A stretch of 64,000 nt of DNA from Symbiodinium natans (GCA_905221605.1 CAJNDS010002415.1:115001-179000), one strand, 5' to 3'. Numbered from the stretch's first letter, positions 10,988-21,608 are shown. Program-made: numbers and translations. The notes: generated by a model from the letters alone, not told the origin.

Positions 10988-11058
10988 CCCTGTTAGCGCC
11001 TCTGGAGCTGCACCGTCTCCTCGTCCTCGGCGACTTGGTCCAAGTCTTTCTGCATGGC
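10988..11058 (-). CDS. Exon: AMQKDLDQVAEDEETVQLQR
   Basis: Acceptor GGAACCGTCCAG. Strong acidic coiled coil, AMQKDLDQVAEDEETVQLQR, followed by an in-frame TAA eight bases before the telomeric GT, so this may be a terminal exon. Confidence 0.58.
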
Positions 11059-11142
11059 CTGGACGGTTCCAGGTGTTGGGTTTAGGGTTTGGGGTTTGGG
11101 GTTTAGGGATTAGGGTTTAGGGTTCAGGGACCCGAAAACTAC

Positions 11143-11190
11143 CAAAAAAGCTCGGCCTTTGGGCGATTCGGCGTAACTCAGCACCCAAGA
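11143..11190 (-). CDS. Micro-exon: SWVLSYAESPKGRAFL
   Basis: 48 bp, 16 codons, acceptor CATAGTTCTTACAG, donor TTG|GTAGTTTTCGGG. A second open stretch 45 bp upstream (NHGLFTKMLGDA) may be another exon. Confidence 0.52.
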
Positions 11191-11464
11191 CTGTAAGAAC
11201 TATGCATCCCCCAGCATCTTGGTAAAGAGGCCATGATTCTGCGGCACTTTGGCAAATTAGAACTAGGGTTTAGGGTTTAGGGTTTAGGGTTTCGGGTTTC
11301 GGGTTTCGGGTTCAGGGTTCAGGGTTTAGGGTTTAGGGGGTCCTATGTACTACCATAGCCCTACCCCAACTCCTGCCAAGCACGTACATCCTTAACCCTT
11401 CACCCTCGGCTCTTACAAAACAAACAACTAAACCAAGAACCCTACACCCCCGCAGCCTAACAGG

Positions 11465-11589
11465 GTACAAGGAGGGCCCCCCTAATTATGAGTAGAGTTA
11501 TAAGAGCCCTAAATTGGGTTTTCAGGAACCTAACTTAGGTTATAAGTCCTTTAACGACAGTTAGTATAGTAAAGGGGCCCTCCTTGTAC
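11465..11589. mobile_element. Family A hairpin A2, perfect 16-bp TIR GTACAAGGAGGGCCCC
   Basis: 125 bp. The right tip coincides with the donor of the micro-exon at 11590. Interior AGAGTTATAAG...CTTAGGTTATAAGTC is also partly palindromic. Confidence 0.75.
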
Positions 11590-11630
11590 GCAACATACAA
11601 GCCACTGTCGCGCGTGAAAACGAGCCCACC
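11590..11630 (-). CDS. Micro-exon ending on hairpin A2: GGLVFTRDSGLYVA
   Basis: 41 bp between AATTCTCGGGAG and TTGC|GTACAAGGAGGG. The donor GT is the first base pair of the perfect 16-bp terminal repeat of element A2, so the element boundary and the splice site coincide exactly. Confidence 0.52.
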
Positions 11631-11682
11631 CTCCCGAGAATTTGTGGTTTAGGGAGTTGGGTTTAGGACCAGGGTTTGGACT

Positions 11683-11812
11683 TTACAAGGAGGGGCCCCC
11701 CTAGTTTCAAGTAGAGTTATAAGAGCCCTAAATTGGCTTATAAGGAGCCTAACTTAGGTTATGAGTCCCTTATATAGTTATAGTTAGTATAGTAAAGGGG
11801 CCCCTCCTGTAA
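11683..11812. mobile_element. Family A hairpin A3
   Basis: 130 bp, tips TTACAAGGAGGGGCCCC and GGGGCCCCTCCTGTAA, interior about 85 percent like A2 by eye. 93 bp from A2. Confidence 0.75.
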
Positions 11813-11899
11813 GAATTCATCTCCACATCCTTTGTGGGGTTTGTGGGCGGTCGGTGTTTGGACCTTTTTCTCCGTGTGTCCCACAGATGATATGAAGCC
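11811..11899 (-). CDS. Exon: GFISSVGHTEKKVQTPTAHK
   Basis: After TTTGGTTTCCAG the frame reads GFISSVGHTEKKVQTPTAHK then PHKGCGDEFLQ. It runs into the tip of hairpin A3 (TTACAG|GAGGGGCC), which would be a GA donor or a mutated GT. Confidence 0.55.
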
Positions 11900-11999
11900 C
11901 TGGAAACCAAAGCGTTGGGAAATTGCAGGGTTTAGTTCGGGTTTCAGGGTTTGTGGGTTTAGGGTTTACTTAGGCTTGAGATTCCAAAGCACGTTCAGC

Positions 12000-12062
12000 A
12001 AAGTCTGGTTCAAGCCGTTTCGATCTCCAAGCAGCCTTGTAAATCTGGGGATCTGCAGCCCA
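12000..12062 (-). CDS. Exon near 12.0 kb: FTRLLGDRNGLNQTLLNVLW
   Basis: Acceptor GTGGTGGGCTGCAG; frame open to a possible donor CTAA|GTAAACCC. A second frame, PQIYKAAWRSKRLEPDFAER then ALESQA-stop, is also protein-like. The block is coding-like, the frame undecided. Confidence 0.45.
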
Positions 12063-12456
12063 CCACAACCGAGCGCTAGCTTTTGTTATACTGTAACACA
12101 GGGTCCTGAAGAATTTTGAAAGAGTTTTGGGGGGCTTTACAGTATGATTATAAAGGGACCATACGGGAATAATATTGGGTGTGATTCCGACCCCTTCTTC
12201 TACCCTCTTGAAGCCCGAACATCCTTAACCTTCAGCCCGGAATGCCAGAACCCGCCCCCATCGTCAAACTAGTCGACTTAAAAGCAAAGCCTAAACCCTA
12301 AACCCTAAACCCCCCCCCCAAACCCTAAACCCCCCAAACCCTAAACCCTAAACCCTAAACCCTAAACCCTAAACCCTAAACCCTAAACCCTAAACCCTAA
12401 ACCCTAAACCCTGCCGTAAGCCCTAAGCCCTAAACCCTAAACCCTAAGCCCTTAAC

Positions 12457-12532
12457 CCCAACATAGCGCACCTCTTGGTGACGCTGCAACCTCAGCCAGG
12501 TGCCAGCGAGGATACTTTCTCAAGCGTTGGAG
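12457..12532 (-). CDS. Exon: LQRLRKYPRWHLAEVAA
   Basis: 76 bp, acceptor CCACTCTCTTGGCAG, donor TTGGG|GTTAAGGGCTTAGGG. Reads LQRLRKYPRWHLAEVAASPR then GALC. Confidence 0.6.
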
Positions 12533-13337
12533 CTGCCAAGAGAGTGGAGTTAGGGTTCAAGCTTCAGGGTTTAGGGTTTGAGGTTTAGGGTTTAAGGTTT
12601 AAGGTTTAGGGTTTGGGGTTTGGGGTTTGGGGTTTGGGGCCGGCAAAGCGCCAACGCATGGACAAGCTGCGCCCGAAATACCTTCATCCCACAGGGCCTA
12701 TAAACCCTGAACCCCGAACCTCCGAACCTCTGAACCTCTGAAGCCCTGAAGCCCTGAAGCCCTGAAGCCCTGAAGCCCTGAACCCTACACCCTAAACCCT
12801 AAACCCTAAACCCCAAAACCCTAAACAAACCAAAACCCTTAAACCCGAAGCCCAAAAGCCCCTGAAACCTAAACCCCTCAACCCGAAAACCTAAATCGAG
12901 CGAAGTGCTGCTAGTCCGACAGCCCTAAGGCTCCTTGACACACGCTAGCAGGCCGAGAAGGCCTTGGGTTTGTGGTCCAGACCTTCTCCCTAACATTCTG
13001 AACAAAAAAAAGACCCCCAAAACCCTGAACCCTAAACCCTACACCCTAAGCGCTAAACCCTGAACCCGCCCCAACACCCTAAACCCTAAACCCTAAACCC
13101 TAAACCCTACACCCCAAACCCTAAACCCTAAACCCTAAACCCTAAGCAACAAGGTGCAGGGCTTAGGGTTTAAGGCTCAGGGCTTGGAGTTTCCGGCAGA
13201 GCAGCTGGCGGAGGCTGGTCTTCAGAGCTTCCGCTTGCTCCTGAAGGAGAGTTTAGGGTTTAGGGTTTAGGATTTAGGGTTTAGGGTTAAGGGTTTAGGG
13301 TTTAGAGTTTAGGGTTTAGGGTTTAGGGGCTTTGGGT

Positions 13338-14010
13338 TGTGGGTTCTGGGTTTGGAGCTTGTCATAGACGTCCCAGCCCTCCCCACACTAAGGGGCACCC
13401 TCCCAAACGTTCGCCCACGACTTCAGGTCATAGTTTATTCTTCTGATGATGATGATGATGTTGTTTTTACTGTTTATTTATTTATTCATGATGGCTTTTT
13501 ACTAATTATTTACTTATTTCGGTGCTTTTTTTGAGGGGGGGGGTACCCTTTTGGAGGAGAAGTGGCGGACCATACCGGGTTTGGGTTTTATGGTTTGGGC
13601 GACTTCGGGTGTGTCTTATGGGTGAATGGGTTGAGCGGAAACCCTAAAACCGTAAATCCCTAAACCCTAAACCCCCTAAACCCTAACCCTGCACCCTAAA
13701 CCCTAAGCCCCTAAGCCCAGAACCTGAGAACCCTCGACTCGAAACCCCCACACCGAAACTGCAAGATCGGAGGTCCATAGTGCAGAGCCCCTGATAATCC
13801 TATAGGGTTTAGGGTTTAGGGTTTAGGGTTTAGGGTTTAGGGTCCTATGACCCTAGATAATGATGTTCTGGTTGGTTGGTTGGTGCGTAGCCTGACAGTC
13901 TGTGCGTGCGAAAACTCGTGAGAATCGTATAACCCTAAATAAACATGTTCTAGGGCTTCGGGCTTCAGCTTCTTACAAGGATTGAGGAAGGGGTGTAGAT
14001 CTTGGCGAGA
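13338..14010. other. Mixed spacer with AT-rich TGATGATG/TTTATTTA patch
   Basis: 13440-13520 is T/A-rich and probably intronic or intergenic; short telomeric blocks at 13640-13745 and 13803-13845. No exon assigned. Confidence 0.4.
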
Positions 14011-14017
14011 GAGATCC

Positions 14018-14169
14018 CTAAACCCTAAACCCTAAACCCTAAACCCTAAACCCTAAACCCTAAACCCTAAACCCTAAACCCTAAACCCTAAACCCTAAAC
14101 CCTAAACCCTAAACCCTAAACCCTAAACCCTAAACCCTAACCCTAAACTCTAAACCCTAAACCCTAAAC
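14018..14169 (-). repeat. Telomeric array (CCCTAAA), about 21 units, at an intron 5' end
   Basis: On the minus strand it is GTTTAGGG-repeat starting at the donor of the exon at 14170-14247. Confidence 0.95.
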
Positions 14170-14247
14170 CGAAGCAAAACCTTGGGACAAACAGCGTGGA
14201 GCATCTTCCTTGGCCACCTCCCGTAGCTTCCGGTGCTCGGCAGCCAC
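14170..14247 (-). CDS. Exon: VAAEHRKLREVAKEDAPRCL
   Basis: 78 bp, 26 codons, acceptor GCCACAAACAG, donor GCTTCG|GTTTAGGG. Coiled-coil-like helix. The following intron opens with the long array at 14018-14169. Confidence 0.62.
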
Positions 14248-14333
14248 CTGTTTGTGGCTTTAGGACTATCGGCCTCATAAGGCTTTCCCTGAACCCTAAA
14301 CCCTGAACCCTAAACCCTAAACCCTAAAGGAGT

Positions 14334-14414
14334 TCATAAGGCCCTGGAGGTTCGTTCAGGGACTAGGGCGGAAGGCAGGTCTTCAGGGCCAGACGTAGTT
14401 GCAAGTTTCGCAGC
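14334..14414 (-). CDS. Possible terminal exon ending ...PERTSRAL-stop
   Basis: Acceptor GACCCCCCACAG, AAKLATTSGPEDLPSALVPE then RTSRAL and TGA. Could mark the 3' end of a gene, or a chance stop just before the repeats. Confidence 0.35.
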   Translation of the reverse strand, partial: AAKLATTSGPEDLPSALVPERTSRAL

Positions 14415-14649
14415 CTGTGGGGGGTCGCAGGGTCCCTTGTAACTCCTAAACAACGAAGAGCCCTACACCACAAGACGCCACAACCTCGAAACCTCAGGGT
14501 TTAGGGTTTAGGGTTTTTAGGTGTAGGGCTTCGGGTACACTAGCTTCGCGCGGTTTGTGGTTTAGGGGCTTCCATGCAAGCAAGCGAGACAAGTAAGCAC
14601 GTACGCATTGTGCTTGTAAGGGCGTTCCATGGTGCCATGAGGGAACAGT

Positions 14650-14732
14650 TCAGGGTTTAGGGTTTAGGGTTTAGGGTTTAGGGTTTAGGGTTTAGGGTTT
14701 AGGGTTTAGGGTTTAGGGTTTAGGGTTTAGGG
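14650..14732 (+). repeat. Telomeric array (TTTAGGG), about 12 units
   Basis: Perfect units, followed by a 100-bp unique segment that is open on both strands (plus: SKRARILAEGLHCCIYNA). Confidence 0.9.
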
Positions 14733-14945
14733 TAATATTAATTCGCACCGCTGGGGCTCTTGCAGTCAAAAAGGGCGCGCATTTTGGCGGAGGGTCTCCA
14801 CTGCTGCATATACAACGCTTGTCGTTTAGGGTTTCGAAGGGGGCCGAGGGTTGGGGGTGTCCCTAAACCCTAAACCCTAAACCCTAAACCCTAAACCCGA
14901 AACCCTAAACCCTAAACCCTAAACCCTAAACCCTAAACCCTAAAC

Positions 14946-14990
14946 TCGGCCCTCTGCCTGCTCATTCTTGGCGCTTCCGCTCTGCGCAGC
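14946..14990 (-). CDS. Micro-exon: AAQSGSAKNEQAEGR
   Basis: 45 bp, 15 codons, acceptor GTAAGATCCAG, donor GGCCGA|GTTTAGGG. Confidence 0.5.
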
Positions 14991-15049
14991 CTGGATCTTA
15001 CTCCTGGGATGACTGTTCACGGTTTACTTTGGGATGTTCCCCCTGATCT

Positions 15050-15192
15050 AAGTAGCCCAGTAACCATATTATGACCCTAAACCCTAAACCCTAAACCCTA
15101 AACCCTAAACCCTAAACCCTAAACCCTTTTTTTGGCTGGTTACTGTTTAAGGGAACCTTGAACCGGGTACAGGGTGCCCTGGGCTACCTAGT
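15050..15192. mobile_element. Family C hairpin split by CCCTAAA array, adjoining an L half-element
   Basis: AGTAGCCCAGTAACCATATT, then about 8 CCCTAAA units (15074-15127), then the remaining C sequence to CCCTGGGCTACCTAG. The left neighbour is half of family L (GGGATGTTCCCCC). Confidence 0.6.
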
Positions 15193-15204
15193 TCTACCAG
15201 CAGG

Positions 15205-15428
15205 CCTTAAAAGGGATTGTGGTCCCCCTGTTACAGCCACTTCGAAGGACACTGTAGGGAGTACTCTAGCAGTCCTTAGTAGGGATTATGGTCCTTGCTT
15301 ATTAGGTATTATAGTCTCCCAATTATAGTCCTTATTAGGGACTATAGTCCTTTTTAGGGATTATAATCCTTAATTTTTAATAGGGATTACCGTCCCCCTA
15401 TTAAAGTCACTTAGTGGGACAATGTAGG
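15205..15428. repeat. Direct-repeat-bounded segment with GGGATTATAGTCC palindromes
   Basis: Two 50-bp direct repeats (AGGGATTGTGGTCCCCCTGT... and AGGGATTACCGTCCCCCTAT...) flank a chain of short TAGGGATTATAGTCC hairpins. Confidence 0.55.
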
Positions 15429-15717
15429 GTTTAGGGTTTAGGGTTTAGGGTTCTCCTTCATTTCTTGACGGTTGAGTAAGGCTTCGGGCTTAGGGCTTGC
15501 GGTATCCCGACTATAACATGAACCCCAAGCCTGCACCGCCGTTTAGGGTTTGGTGTTTAGGGTTTAGGGTTTAGGGTTTAGGGCCACAAGCCACATCATG
15601 AGAGGCAAGCCCTCCAAAAGCCTACGAAGCTGAGAGCCCCAAACCTTGAAGGGTTTAGGGTTTAGGCTCCAGGCCCCAAACCTTGCAGCCTAAATCTGAG
15701 ATTCCCAACCCCCAAAC

Positions 15718-15797
15718 CGTGGAAACTGAGCAACCCAGGCGCTTGAAGTCCTCAACTTCAAAGTGGAGCTTGGCATACTCCTGAACGACCGGATGGG
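15718..15797 (-). CDS. Exon: HPVVQEYAKLHFEVEDFKRL
   Basis: 80 bp, acceptor CCAACCTGAAG, donor TCCACG|GTTTGGGGG. Reads HPVVQEYAKLHFEVEDFKRL then GCSVST. Clear globular-protein composition, family unknown. Confidence 0.62.
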
Positions 15798-16439
15798 CTT
15801 CAGGTTGGTGGTTCTGGTGAGTGGGTTTAGGGTTTAGGGTTTAGGGTTTAGGGTTTAGGGTTTAGGGTTTAGGGTTTAGGGTTTAGGGTTTGAGGTTCAG
15901 GGTTCAGGGTTTAGGGTGTAGGGTTTAGGGCTTCAGGTCAGTGGGTGCTAGAAGATGCTGTACAGCGATATCTCTGGGCAATGCGGCTCTAGCATGCTGT
16001 GCCATGCTGTGGGGTTTTCTTTGTGAATCCAGGATGCTATAGGATTTGAAGCTAGAGAGTGATAAGCCAACAAGTATGCCGAACCCTGAAACCCTAAACC
16101 CTTACTACCCTGACTACCCTTCCCACCCTAAACCCTAAACCCTAAGCCCTAAACCCTAAACCCTAAACCCTAAACCCTCAACCCCAAACCCTAAACCCTA
16201 AACCCTAAACCCTAAACCCTAAACCCCCGAGAGGGCTATGTGGGTCAGGCGGGTTTTGGGTAGGGGGCGGAGCACCCGAAGCCCTCAGCCACCATAGCCG
16301 CAGGGGCCGAGGATGCCTTTATGAGCACTCTTAAGGTTTAGGGTTTAGGGTTTAGGGTTTAGGGTTTAGGGTTTAGGGTTTAGGGTTTAGGGTTTAGTGT
16401 TTAGGGTTTAGGGTTTAGGGTTTAGGGTTTAGGGCGGGT

Positions 16440-17035
16440 CAGGCTTTAGGGATTCGAACCTCAATGATAAGCCTACTTCTAACCTACTGAACCTGTAAGC
16501 GGATCAGGGTTTAGGGGGTTTAGGGCTTAGGGGATTAAGGTTTAGGAGGTTTGGGGGGGGTCTAGGCGAGCAGGTTTTGGGGGTTTTAGGCTTGGGGTTT
16601 TGGGGGTTTAGAGGTTCCGGCTTTTGGGGATTTAAGGGTTGTTAAGGTACTTAAGGGTTTCTGGCTAAAGACTTCCTGGGCGGGCGCAATGAAGCCTCAG
16701 GAAGCCCTTCTTTGTTTTGCAGGGCCGCCTCCATCACCCCCGCGAAGGCAGAAGGGAACTAAATCAGAAGCAGGGTGTATATTCCTTGTATCCCTAGAAG
16801 GACACTAGTTAAATACACTTACCAATATTCAAAGAAACCTTATAGACAGTCACCAATAAAAAATCATGTTTGGCATAGTATTACAAATCTGCATCTCTGT
16901 TCCTTACTGAGCTTTAAGTACCCTTAAACAGATAAAACAATGTCACCCCACTATGACAAAAAATAAATGGCATCCCCGAGACCGATCTAAGCATAACCGC
17001 TTTGTAGGAATTACAGTAGTACTTGGTTTAGGTTT
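16440..17035. other. Decayed TTTAGGG tract, then AT-rich unique sequence
   Basis: Besides the possible exon at 16690-16755, the AT-rich 16780-17010 shows no frame or motif. Confidence 0.4.
16690..16755 (-). CDS. Possible exon: AFAGVMEAALQNKEGLPEAS
   Basis: Minus frame reads FPSAFAGVMEAALQNKEG then LPEASLRPP. On the plus strand the same place carries a fair acceptor (TTTGTTTTGCAG), so strand is not certain. Confidence 0.35.
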
Positions 17036-17105
17036 GGGGTTTAGGGTTGAGGGTTTAGGGTTTAGGGATAGCTAAACCCTAAACCCTAAACCCAAAACCC
17101 TGAAC

Positions 17106-17165
17106 CCTGTTTGGAAGCAAGTCCTGGATAAGGCTGCCGCTCTTCAGCCCGCGCGCCAGGTATTG
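17106..17165 (-). CDS. Exon: QYLARGLKSGSLIQDLLPNR
   Basis: 60 bp, exactly 20 codons, acceptor CCCACTCTGCAG, donor AACAGG|GTTCAGGG (variant telomeric unit). Amphipathic helix. Longer frames on both strands across this block are less protein-like. Confidence 0.55.
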
Positions 17166-18324
17166 CTGCAGAGTGGGCGACTTCCTTCGTCAGGCTTTTC
17201 CGACGAGGCTTGCCCTGATAACGCTTTGGACCCCAAACCCTAAACCCCAAGCCCAAAACTCTAAACCCTAAACCCTGTAACCCCTTAGCCCAAAAAACCC
17301 TGAACCCTGAACCCTGAACCCTAAACCCTAAACCCTAAACCCTAAACCCTAAACCCTAAAATCCAAGCATGCTTTCATTTGAGCTACTGGGCCGTGCAGT
17401 CCGGGACCGAATTTTAAACACCTTGGGAAATCGGGTAGTTCAGGGTTTAGGGTTTTGGGTTTTGGGTTTAGGGTTTAGGGTTTAGGGTTTAAGAAGGTCA
17501 CTTCCCGTCTGAAAGCGTGGCTTTAGTTCTTATACAGCGTGTGGGGCCAGGGTGAGTGCAGGTCGTGTATGCGCGAGCCAAGACGTACTTATGTTGCCTC
17601 AAGTCCCAAACCCTAAACCCTAAACCCTAAACCCTAAACCCAAAACCCAAAACCCTAAACCCTAATGACTGATGATGCTGCCGCTCCTCCGAGGCACTCG
17701 ATGCAAGCACCCGTGAGCCCTGAAGGGCTCCTGCAAGCCCTGTACATCAGAACCCTAAAAAGGGGTTTAGGGTTTAGGGTTTAGGGTTTAGGGTTTAGGG
17801 TTTAGGGTTTAGGGTTTAGGGTCTAACATCGAAACCCTCAAGCCCTAAAACCCTACAACCCTAAAACCGCAGAACCCTAGCACACGAGAACCCTGGAACC
17901 CTAGAACACCCTAAAACCCCAGAACCCCAGAATCCGAAAACCTTAGGACCCTGAAGCCCCACAACCTTGCAACCCGAAACCCAAAACCCTAGAACCCTAA
18001 GACAGTAGGATCCTAAACCCTAAACCCTAAACCCTAAACCCTAAACCCTCAACCCTAAACCCTAAACCCTAAACCCTAAGGCTCCCTACGAAAGAGCAAA
18101 GCGGCCGGACTTCGTCTAACTTCAAGTCGGCTCCGTCGTCGCCTGGGCTGGGGAACGTTGAGGGGAGAGGAGTTGTTGGTTGAGGTGAGGGTTTAGGGTT
18201 TAGGGTTTAGGGTTTAGGGTTTAAGGTTTAGGGTTTAGGGTTTAGGGTTTAGGGTTTAGGGTTTAGGGTTTAGGGTTTAGGGCTTTGGGACTAGCAAGTT
18301 GAGGGATTATAGCAAGTTTCCTCA

Positions 18325-18458
18325 AGCCTATACTCCAAGACATATTCAACATACCCCTTGGGCATATCTCTTAAAACGAAATTACAGGGCATTCTCCTTG
18401 TTATAGGTTAAGGGGTATGCGTTTGGGGTATGTTGAATTCATGTATTCTTAGGTATAC
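18325..18458. mobile_element. Family J hairpin
   Basis: Arms CATATTCAACATACCCC and GGGGTATGTTGAATTCATG plus outer GCCTATACTCC/GGTATAC; single copy seen. Confidence 0.55.
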
Positions 18459-18584
18459 ACCCCTAAACCCGAAACCCTAAACCCGAAACCCTAAACGCTT
18501 GTTCCTCAAGCCCTAAACCCTAAACACTAAACCCTAAACCCTAAGCCCTTGAAGCCTAAGCACCCCAAAGAGCAGCACCCCCAC

Positions 18585-18630
18585 CGGTGCGCTCCAAGCT
18601 GCCAATCTCGCGGGCTTTCTGCCGGATCTC
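18585..18630 (-). CDS. Exon: EIRQKAREIGSLERT
   Basis: 46 bp, acceptor GTGGGAAAG, donor ACCG|GTGGGG. Charged helix. The frame is also open upstream (MCTRPPVGK). Confidence 0.5.
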
Positions 18631-19206
18631 CTTTCCCACCGGGGGTCGCGTGCACATCTGGAGAGTGATTCTGGGGCACCCTAAGCATCCTAAACCCTAA
18701 ACCCTAAACCCTAACCCCAAAACCCAAACCCTAAACCCTGAACCCTGAACCCTGAACCCTAAACCCTAAACACTTTTTGTTGGGGGGAGGGGAGGGAGGG
18801 GGCGGGTTGGGTGGTATGTGCCATGCATAGGGTTTTCGTAGAGAGCGCTTCAGGGCCTTGTGCGTATTTCAGAGCCTTATCAGGGCTTAGAGGCTTCCGC
18901 CTAGGGTTTAGGGTTTAGGGTTTAGGGTTTAGGGTTTAGGGTTTAGGGTTTAGGGTTTACGGTTTAGGGTTTAGGGTTTAGGGTTTAGGGTTTAGGGTTT
19001 AGGGTTTAGGGTTTTAGGTTTAGGGTTTAGGGAACACGGAAGAAGGCTTCTGGTGATAAAGGGAAGTCCGGACGCAGTTGGGGAAACAGGATTGCAGAAG
19101 CAGTACGTTTCGGGTCACCCGCTGCCCCAAATCCAGAGGTTCACGGTTTATCATTCCAGCTTTGATCTTAGACTCTGCAACCCCATATTAACCCTAAACC
19201 CTAAAC

Positions 19207-19303
19207 CCCCAAAGCCTCGAACCACCGCCGCAGCCCCTCCCTCCGCAGCGGCTGAGTCCTCCATTGTCTCGGTCTTCTTGGACTCAATGGTTGCCATCTC
19301 CTC
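19207..19303 (-). CDS. Exon: EEMATIESKKTETMEDSAAA
   Basis: 97 bp; acceptor GGTGAACCTGTCAG, 32 codons, donor TTGGGG|GTTTAGGG. Acidic, Ala/Gly-rich (EGGAAAVVRGFG). Among the best examples of an exon ending directly on a telomeric GT. Confidence 0.65.
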
Positions 19304-19385
19304 CTGACAGGTTCACCAAAACCGGGATAAGAGGTCTAGGGTTTAGGGTTTAGGGTTTAGGGTTAGGGCTTAGGGTTTAGGGCTG

Positions 19386-19670
19386 TTGGCTAGGGAGAAT
19401 CGATTCGGACTCCACGATAGTCTCGCGTACACTGGACATCAAGTCCTGCGTCGTGCGAATTGGACTGTGGGAGCATCCTCGATACGATGATGGAGTCTGA
19501 GGAATTGATCGCTCCGAAACGGCTGGTGTTGCTCCACCTCCAAGTAATCCCCAGGCATCGAAGTTCGAGGACCCCGCGACTGAAGGTGGAGGCCTCAATG
19601 GCAATCGAAAAGGAGGAACCGGCGGAGGGCTCGGTATGGCCTGAAGAGGCACATCGCCTAGGCTGTAGGC
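19386..19670 (-). CDS. Long exon: Pro-rich linker
   Basis: About 95 open codons after TGGCTTCTTGTGTAG: AYSLGDVPLQAIPSPPPVPP, then FRLPLRPPPSVAGSSNFDAW, GLLGGGATPAVSERSIPQ and SSVRETIVESESILPSQQ. Low-complexity, probably disordered. Other frames in the block are also open but less protein-like. Confidence 0.5.
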
Positions 19671-20086
19671 CTACACAAGAAGCCACATGGGCACTTCCGA
19701 AAATAATGTGGGTTTAGGGTTTAGGGTTTAGAGTTTAGGATTTAGGGTTTAGGGTTTGGGGTTCCTTATTGGGGACCTTATTACAACGGAATCCTTTTTG
19801 GAAATATATTCGGGGTACCTATTTTCGTAAACCTCCATGAAGACAAACTATGCAAGCCAAAGCCCCCCCAACCCCACGCCCGAAACTCCAAGCCCAAAGA
19901 TAGTCTGTGGAACCCTGAAACCCCCCCCAAAGGCGATAAGCCCTCAACCCTGAACCCCAAACCTAGAGCCCTAAACACGGTAACCCTGATTACCCCAAAC
20001 CGCCCACCCTCGACCCTAAACTCGAGGAGGTTTAGGGTTTAGGGTCTAAATCCTAAACCCTAAACCCTAAACCCCAAACCCTAAAC

Positions 20087-20144
20087 CCCGGAGGGAAGCC
20101 TGCCAGCCGGCAATCGTGCGCTGTAGCTCCTTTCTTTTCGACTC
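20087..20144 (-). CDS. Exon: ESKRKELQRTIAGWQASLR
   Basis: 58 bp, acceptor GGTCTCCTACCAG (good pyrimidine tract), donor CGGG|GTTTAGGG. Helical, basic. Confidence 0.65.
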
Positions 20145-20219
20145 CTGGTAGGAGACCTGGCATTAGGGCTTCTTTCGGGTTCCAGTTGAGATTTCTTCGG
20201 GATTTAGGGGTTAGGGTTT

Positions 20220-20315
20220 AGCGCGTTGTTTTGTTGCATGAGGGCTTGGGCTTCTTCGGGTTTCGGGTTCGGAGCCGAAAGGGCATCGGGGTTGAGGCTT
20301 TCTTGGCTCTCAGTA
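20220..20315 (-). CDS. Exon after hairpin intron B1
   Basis: Follows the acceptor tip CACCTCCAAG of element B1. Two frames are open: TESQESLNPDALSAPNPKPE then EAQALMQQNNAL, and VLRAKKASTPMPFRLRTRNP ending in a stop. The first nine bases are a copy of the last nine bases of the exon before B1, a target-site duplication. Confidence 0.5.
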
Positions 20316-20449
20316 CTTGGAGGTGCATGGCCCTTATTAACCAATTCGAACTGTACTTCTAACTATACTTGTAAGCCCCTTAAGTGCCCTAATATGGTTA
20401 TAAGTGTAGCTACAAGTACAGTTATCGTTGGTTAACAAGTACCATTCAC
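20316..20449 (-). mobile_element. Family B hairpin element B1 (introner-like) with 9-bp target duplication
   Basis: 134 bp. Tips GTGAATGGTAC... and ...GCACCTCCAAG (minus strand) are inverted repeats and provide GT and AG. Bounded by CTCTCAGTA on both sides (20307-20315 and 20450-20458). TIR, target duplication and exact splice edges together are the hallmark of an introner, a DNA transposon-like element that inserts as an intron. Confidence 0.72.
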
Positions 20450-21040
20450 CTCTCAGTAGACTAGAGGTGCGCCAACTACTGGTTCCTCTCGCATTAGGCC
20501 TTGGGGGATAAGGGTGAGTGCTTTTCCAGCTCTTCTCCTAAACCCTAACCCCTAAACCCTAAACCCTGAACCCTAAACCCTGAACCCTAAACCCTATATA
20601 AACCTGAACCCTAAACCCTAAATCCTAAACACTAAACCCTAAACCCTAAACCCTTACATCATGGGGGGGGGGGGGGGTCGGGGTAACCCAAAATCTAAAC
20701 CCAAAACCCTAAACCCGCCCCCAAAACCCGAAACCCCCCCAAAACCCGAAACCCCCCCAAAACCCGAACCCCTCCAAACCCCCTAGACCCCCTAGATTCC
20801 CTAAACCCCCCAACCCCCCTAGACCCCCTAAACCCCCTAGACCCTAAAACCCCCTAGACCCTAAACACTAATCCCTAAGCTCCAAGCTTCAGGCTTCTTG
20901 TTTGGAGGGGGTTTTGTGAGGGAACCGTACTCCTCCAAAAGAACAGAAAGGCAGAGACGACTCAGCGTGACCCCCTAAGCCCTAAGCAGCCTTGGAAGGG
21001 TTTAGGGTTTAAGGTTTGGGGTTTAGGGTTTAGGGTTTAG

Positions 21041-21120
21041 ATAAGGACCCAATTGGGTTGAAAGGCTCCAAACTTAGGTTATAACTACAGCTAGTATAGT
21101 AAGGGGGCCCCTCCTTGTAC
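21041..21120. mobile_element. Family A half-element A4
   Basis: Right half only, ending GGGGGCCCCTCCTTGTAC; the left half is replaced by TTTAGGG repeats. Other degenerate A copies: 3307-3412 and 41691-41785. Confidence 0.6.
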
Positions 21121-21466
21121 ATGTTGAAGCCCTAGGGGCTTGTAGAATTTTAGGGTGTAGGGTCTCGGTTTCGATGGTAAGGTTTAGGGTAAAGCCACAC
21201 TTGCTCAAAAAAAACAAAACCCTAAACGCTGATAAGCCCTATAAATAAATTCAAAACCCTTAACCATCAAACCCAAAACCCAAAAACACAAGAACCCGAA
21301 AACGCAAAAAACAAAAAAAAACAACCTAATGCGCGACAGCCCTAACACCCTGAAGCACCAACTCCAAAACTCCAAAACTAAACCCTTAATCCGTAAAAAA
21401 AAAAACCCTAAAAGCCGCCCCTGCCCTAAATCCTAAACCCTAAACCCCAAACCCTAAACCCTAAAC

Positions 21467-21528
21467 CCGGTCGCCCACCTGTGCTTGTGCCTCTGTTGCC
21501 CGGCGCTGGGCATCCTTAAGCTCGGCCT
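21467..21528 (-). CDS. Exon: AELKDAQRRATEAQAQVGDR
   Basis: 62 bp; acceptor CCCGAAGTGCAG, donor GACCGG|GTTTAGGG. A textbook charged, Ala/Gln/Arg-rich coiled-coil helix next to a telomeric intron. Confidence 0.65.
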
Positions 21529-21608
21529 CTGCACTTCGGGGAAGAGCTGGGTGTGGGGTTTAGGGTTTAGGGTTTAGGGTTTGGGGTTTAGGGGGTAGGG
21601 TTAGGGTA

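Noticed and set aside
13180-13250. Plus-strand exon FPAEQLAEAGLQSFRLLLKE
   Set aside because: It has usable plus-strand splice ends, but the minus reading (EQAEALKTSLRQLLCRKLQA) has a better acceptor (ACTCTCCTTCAG). Left undecided and not annotated.
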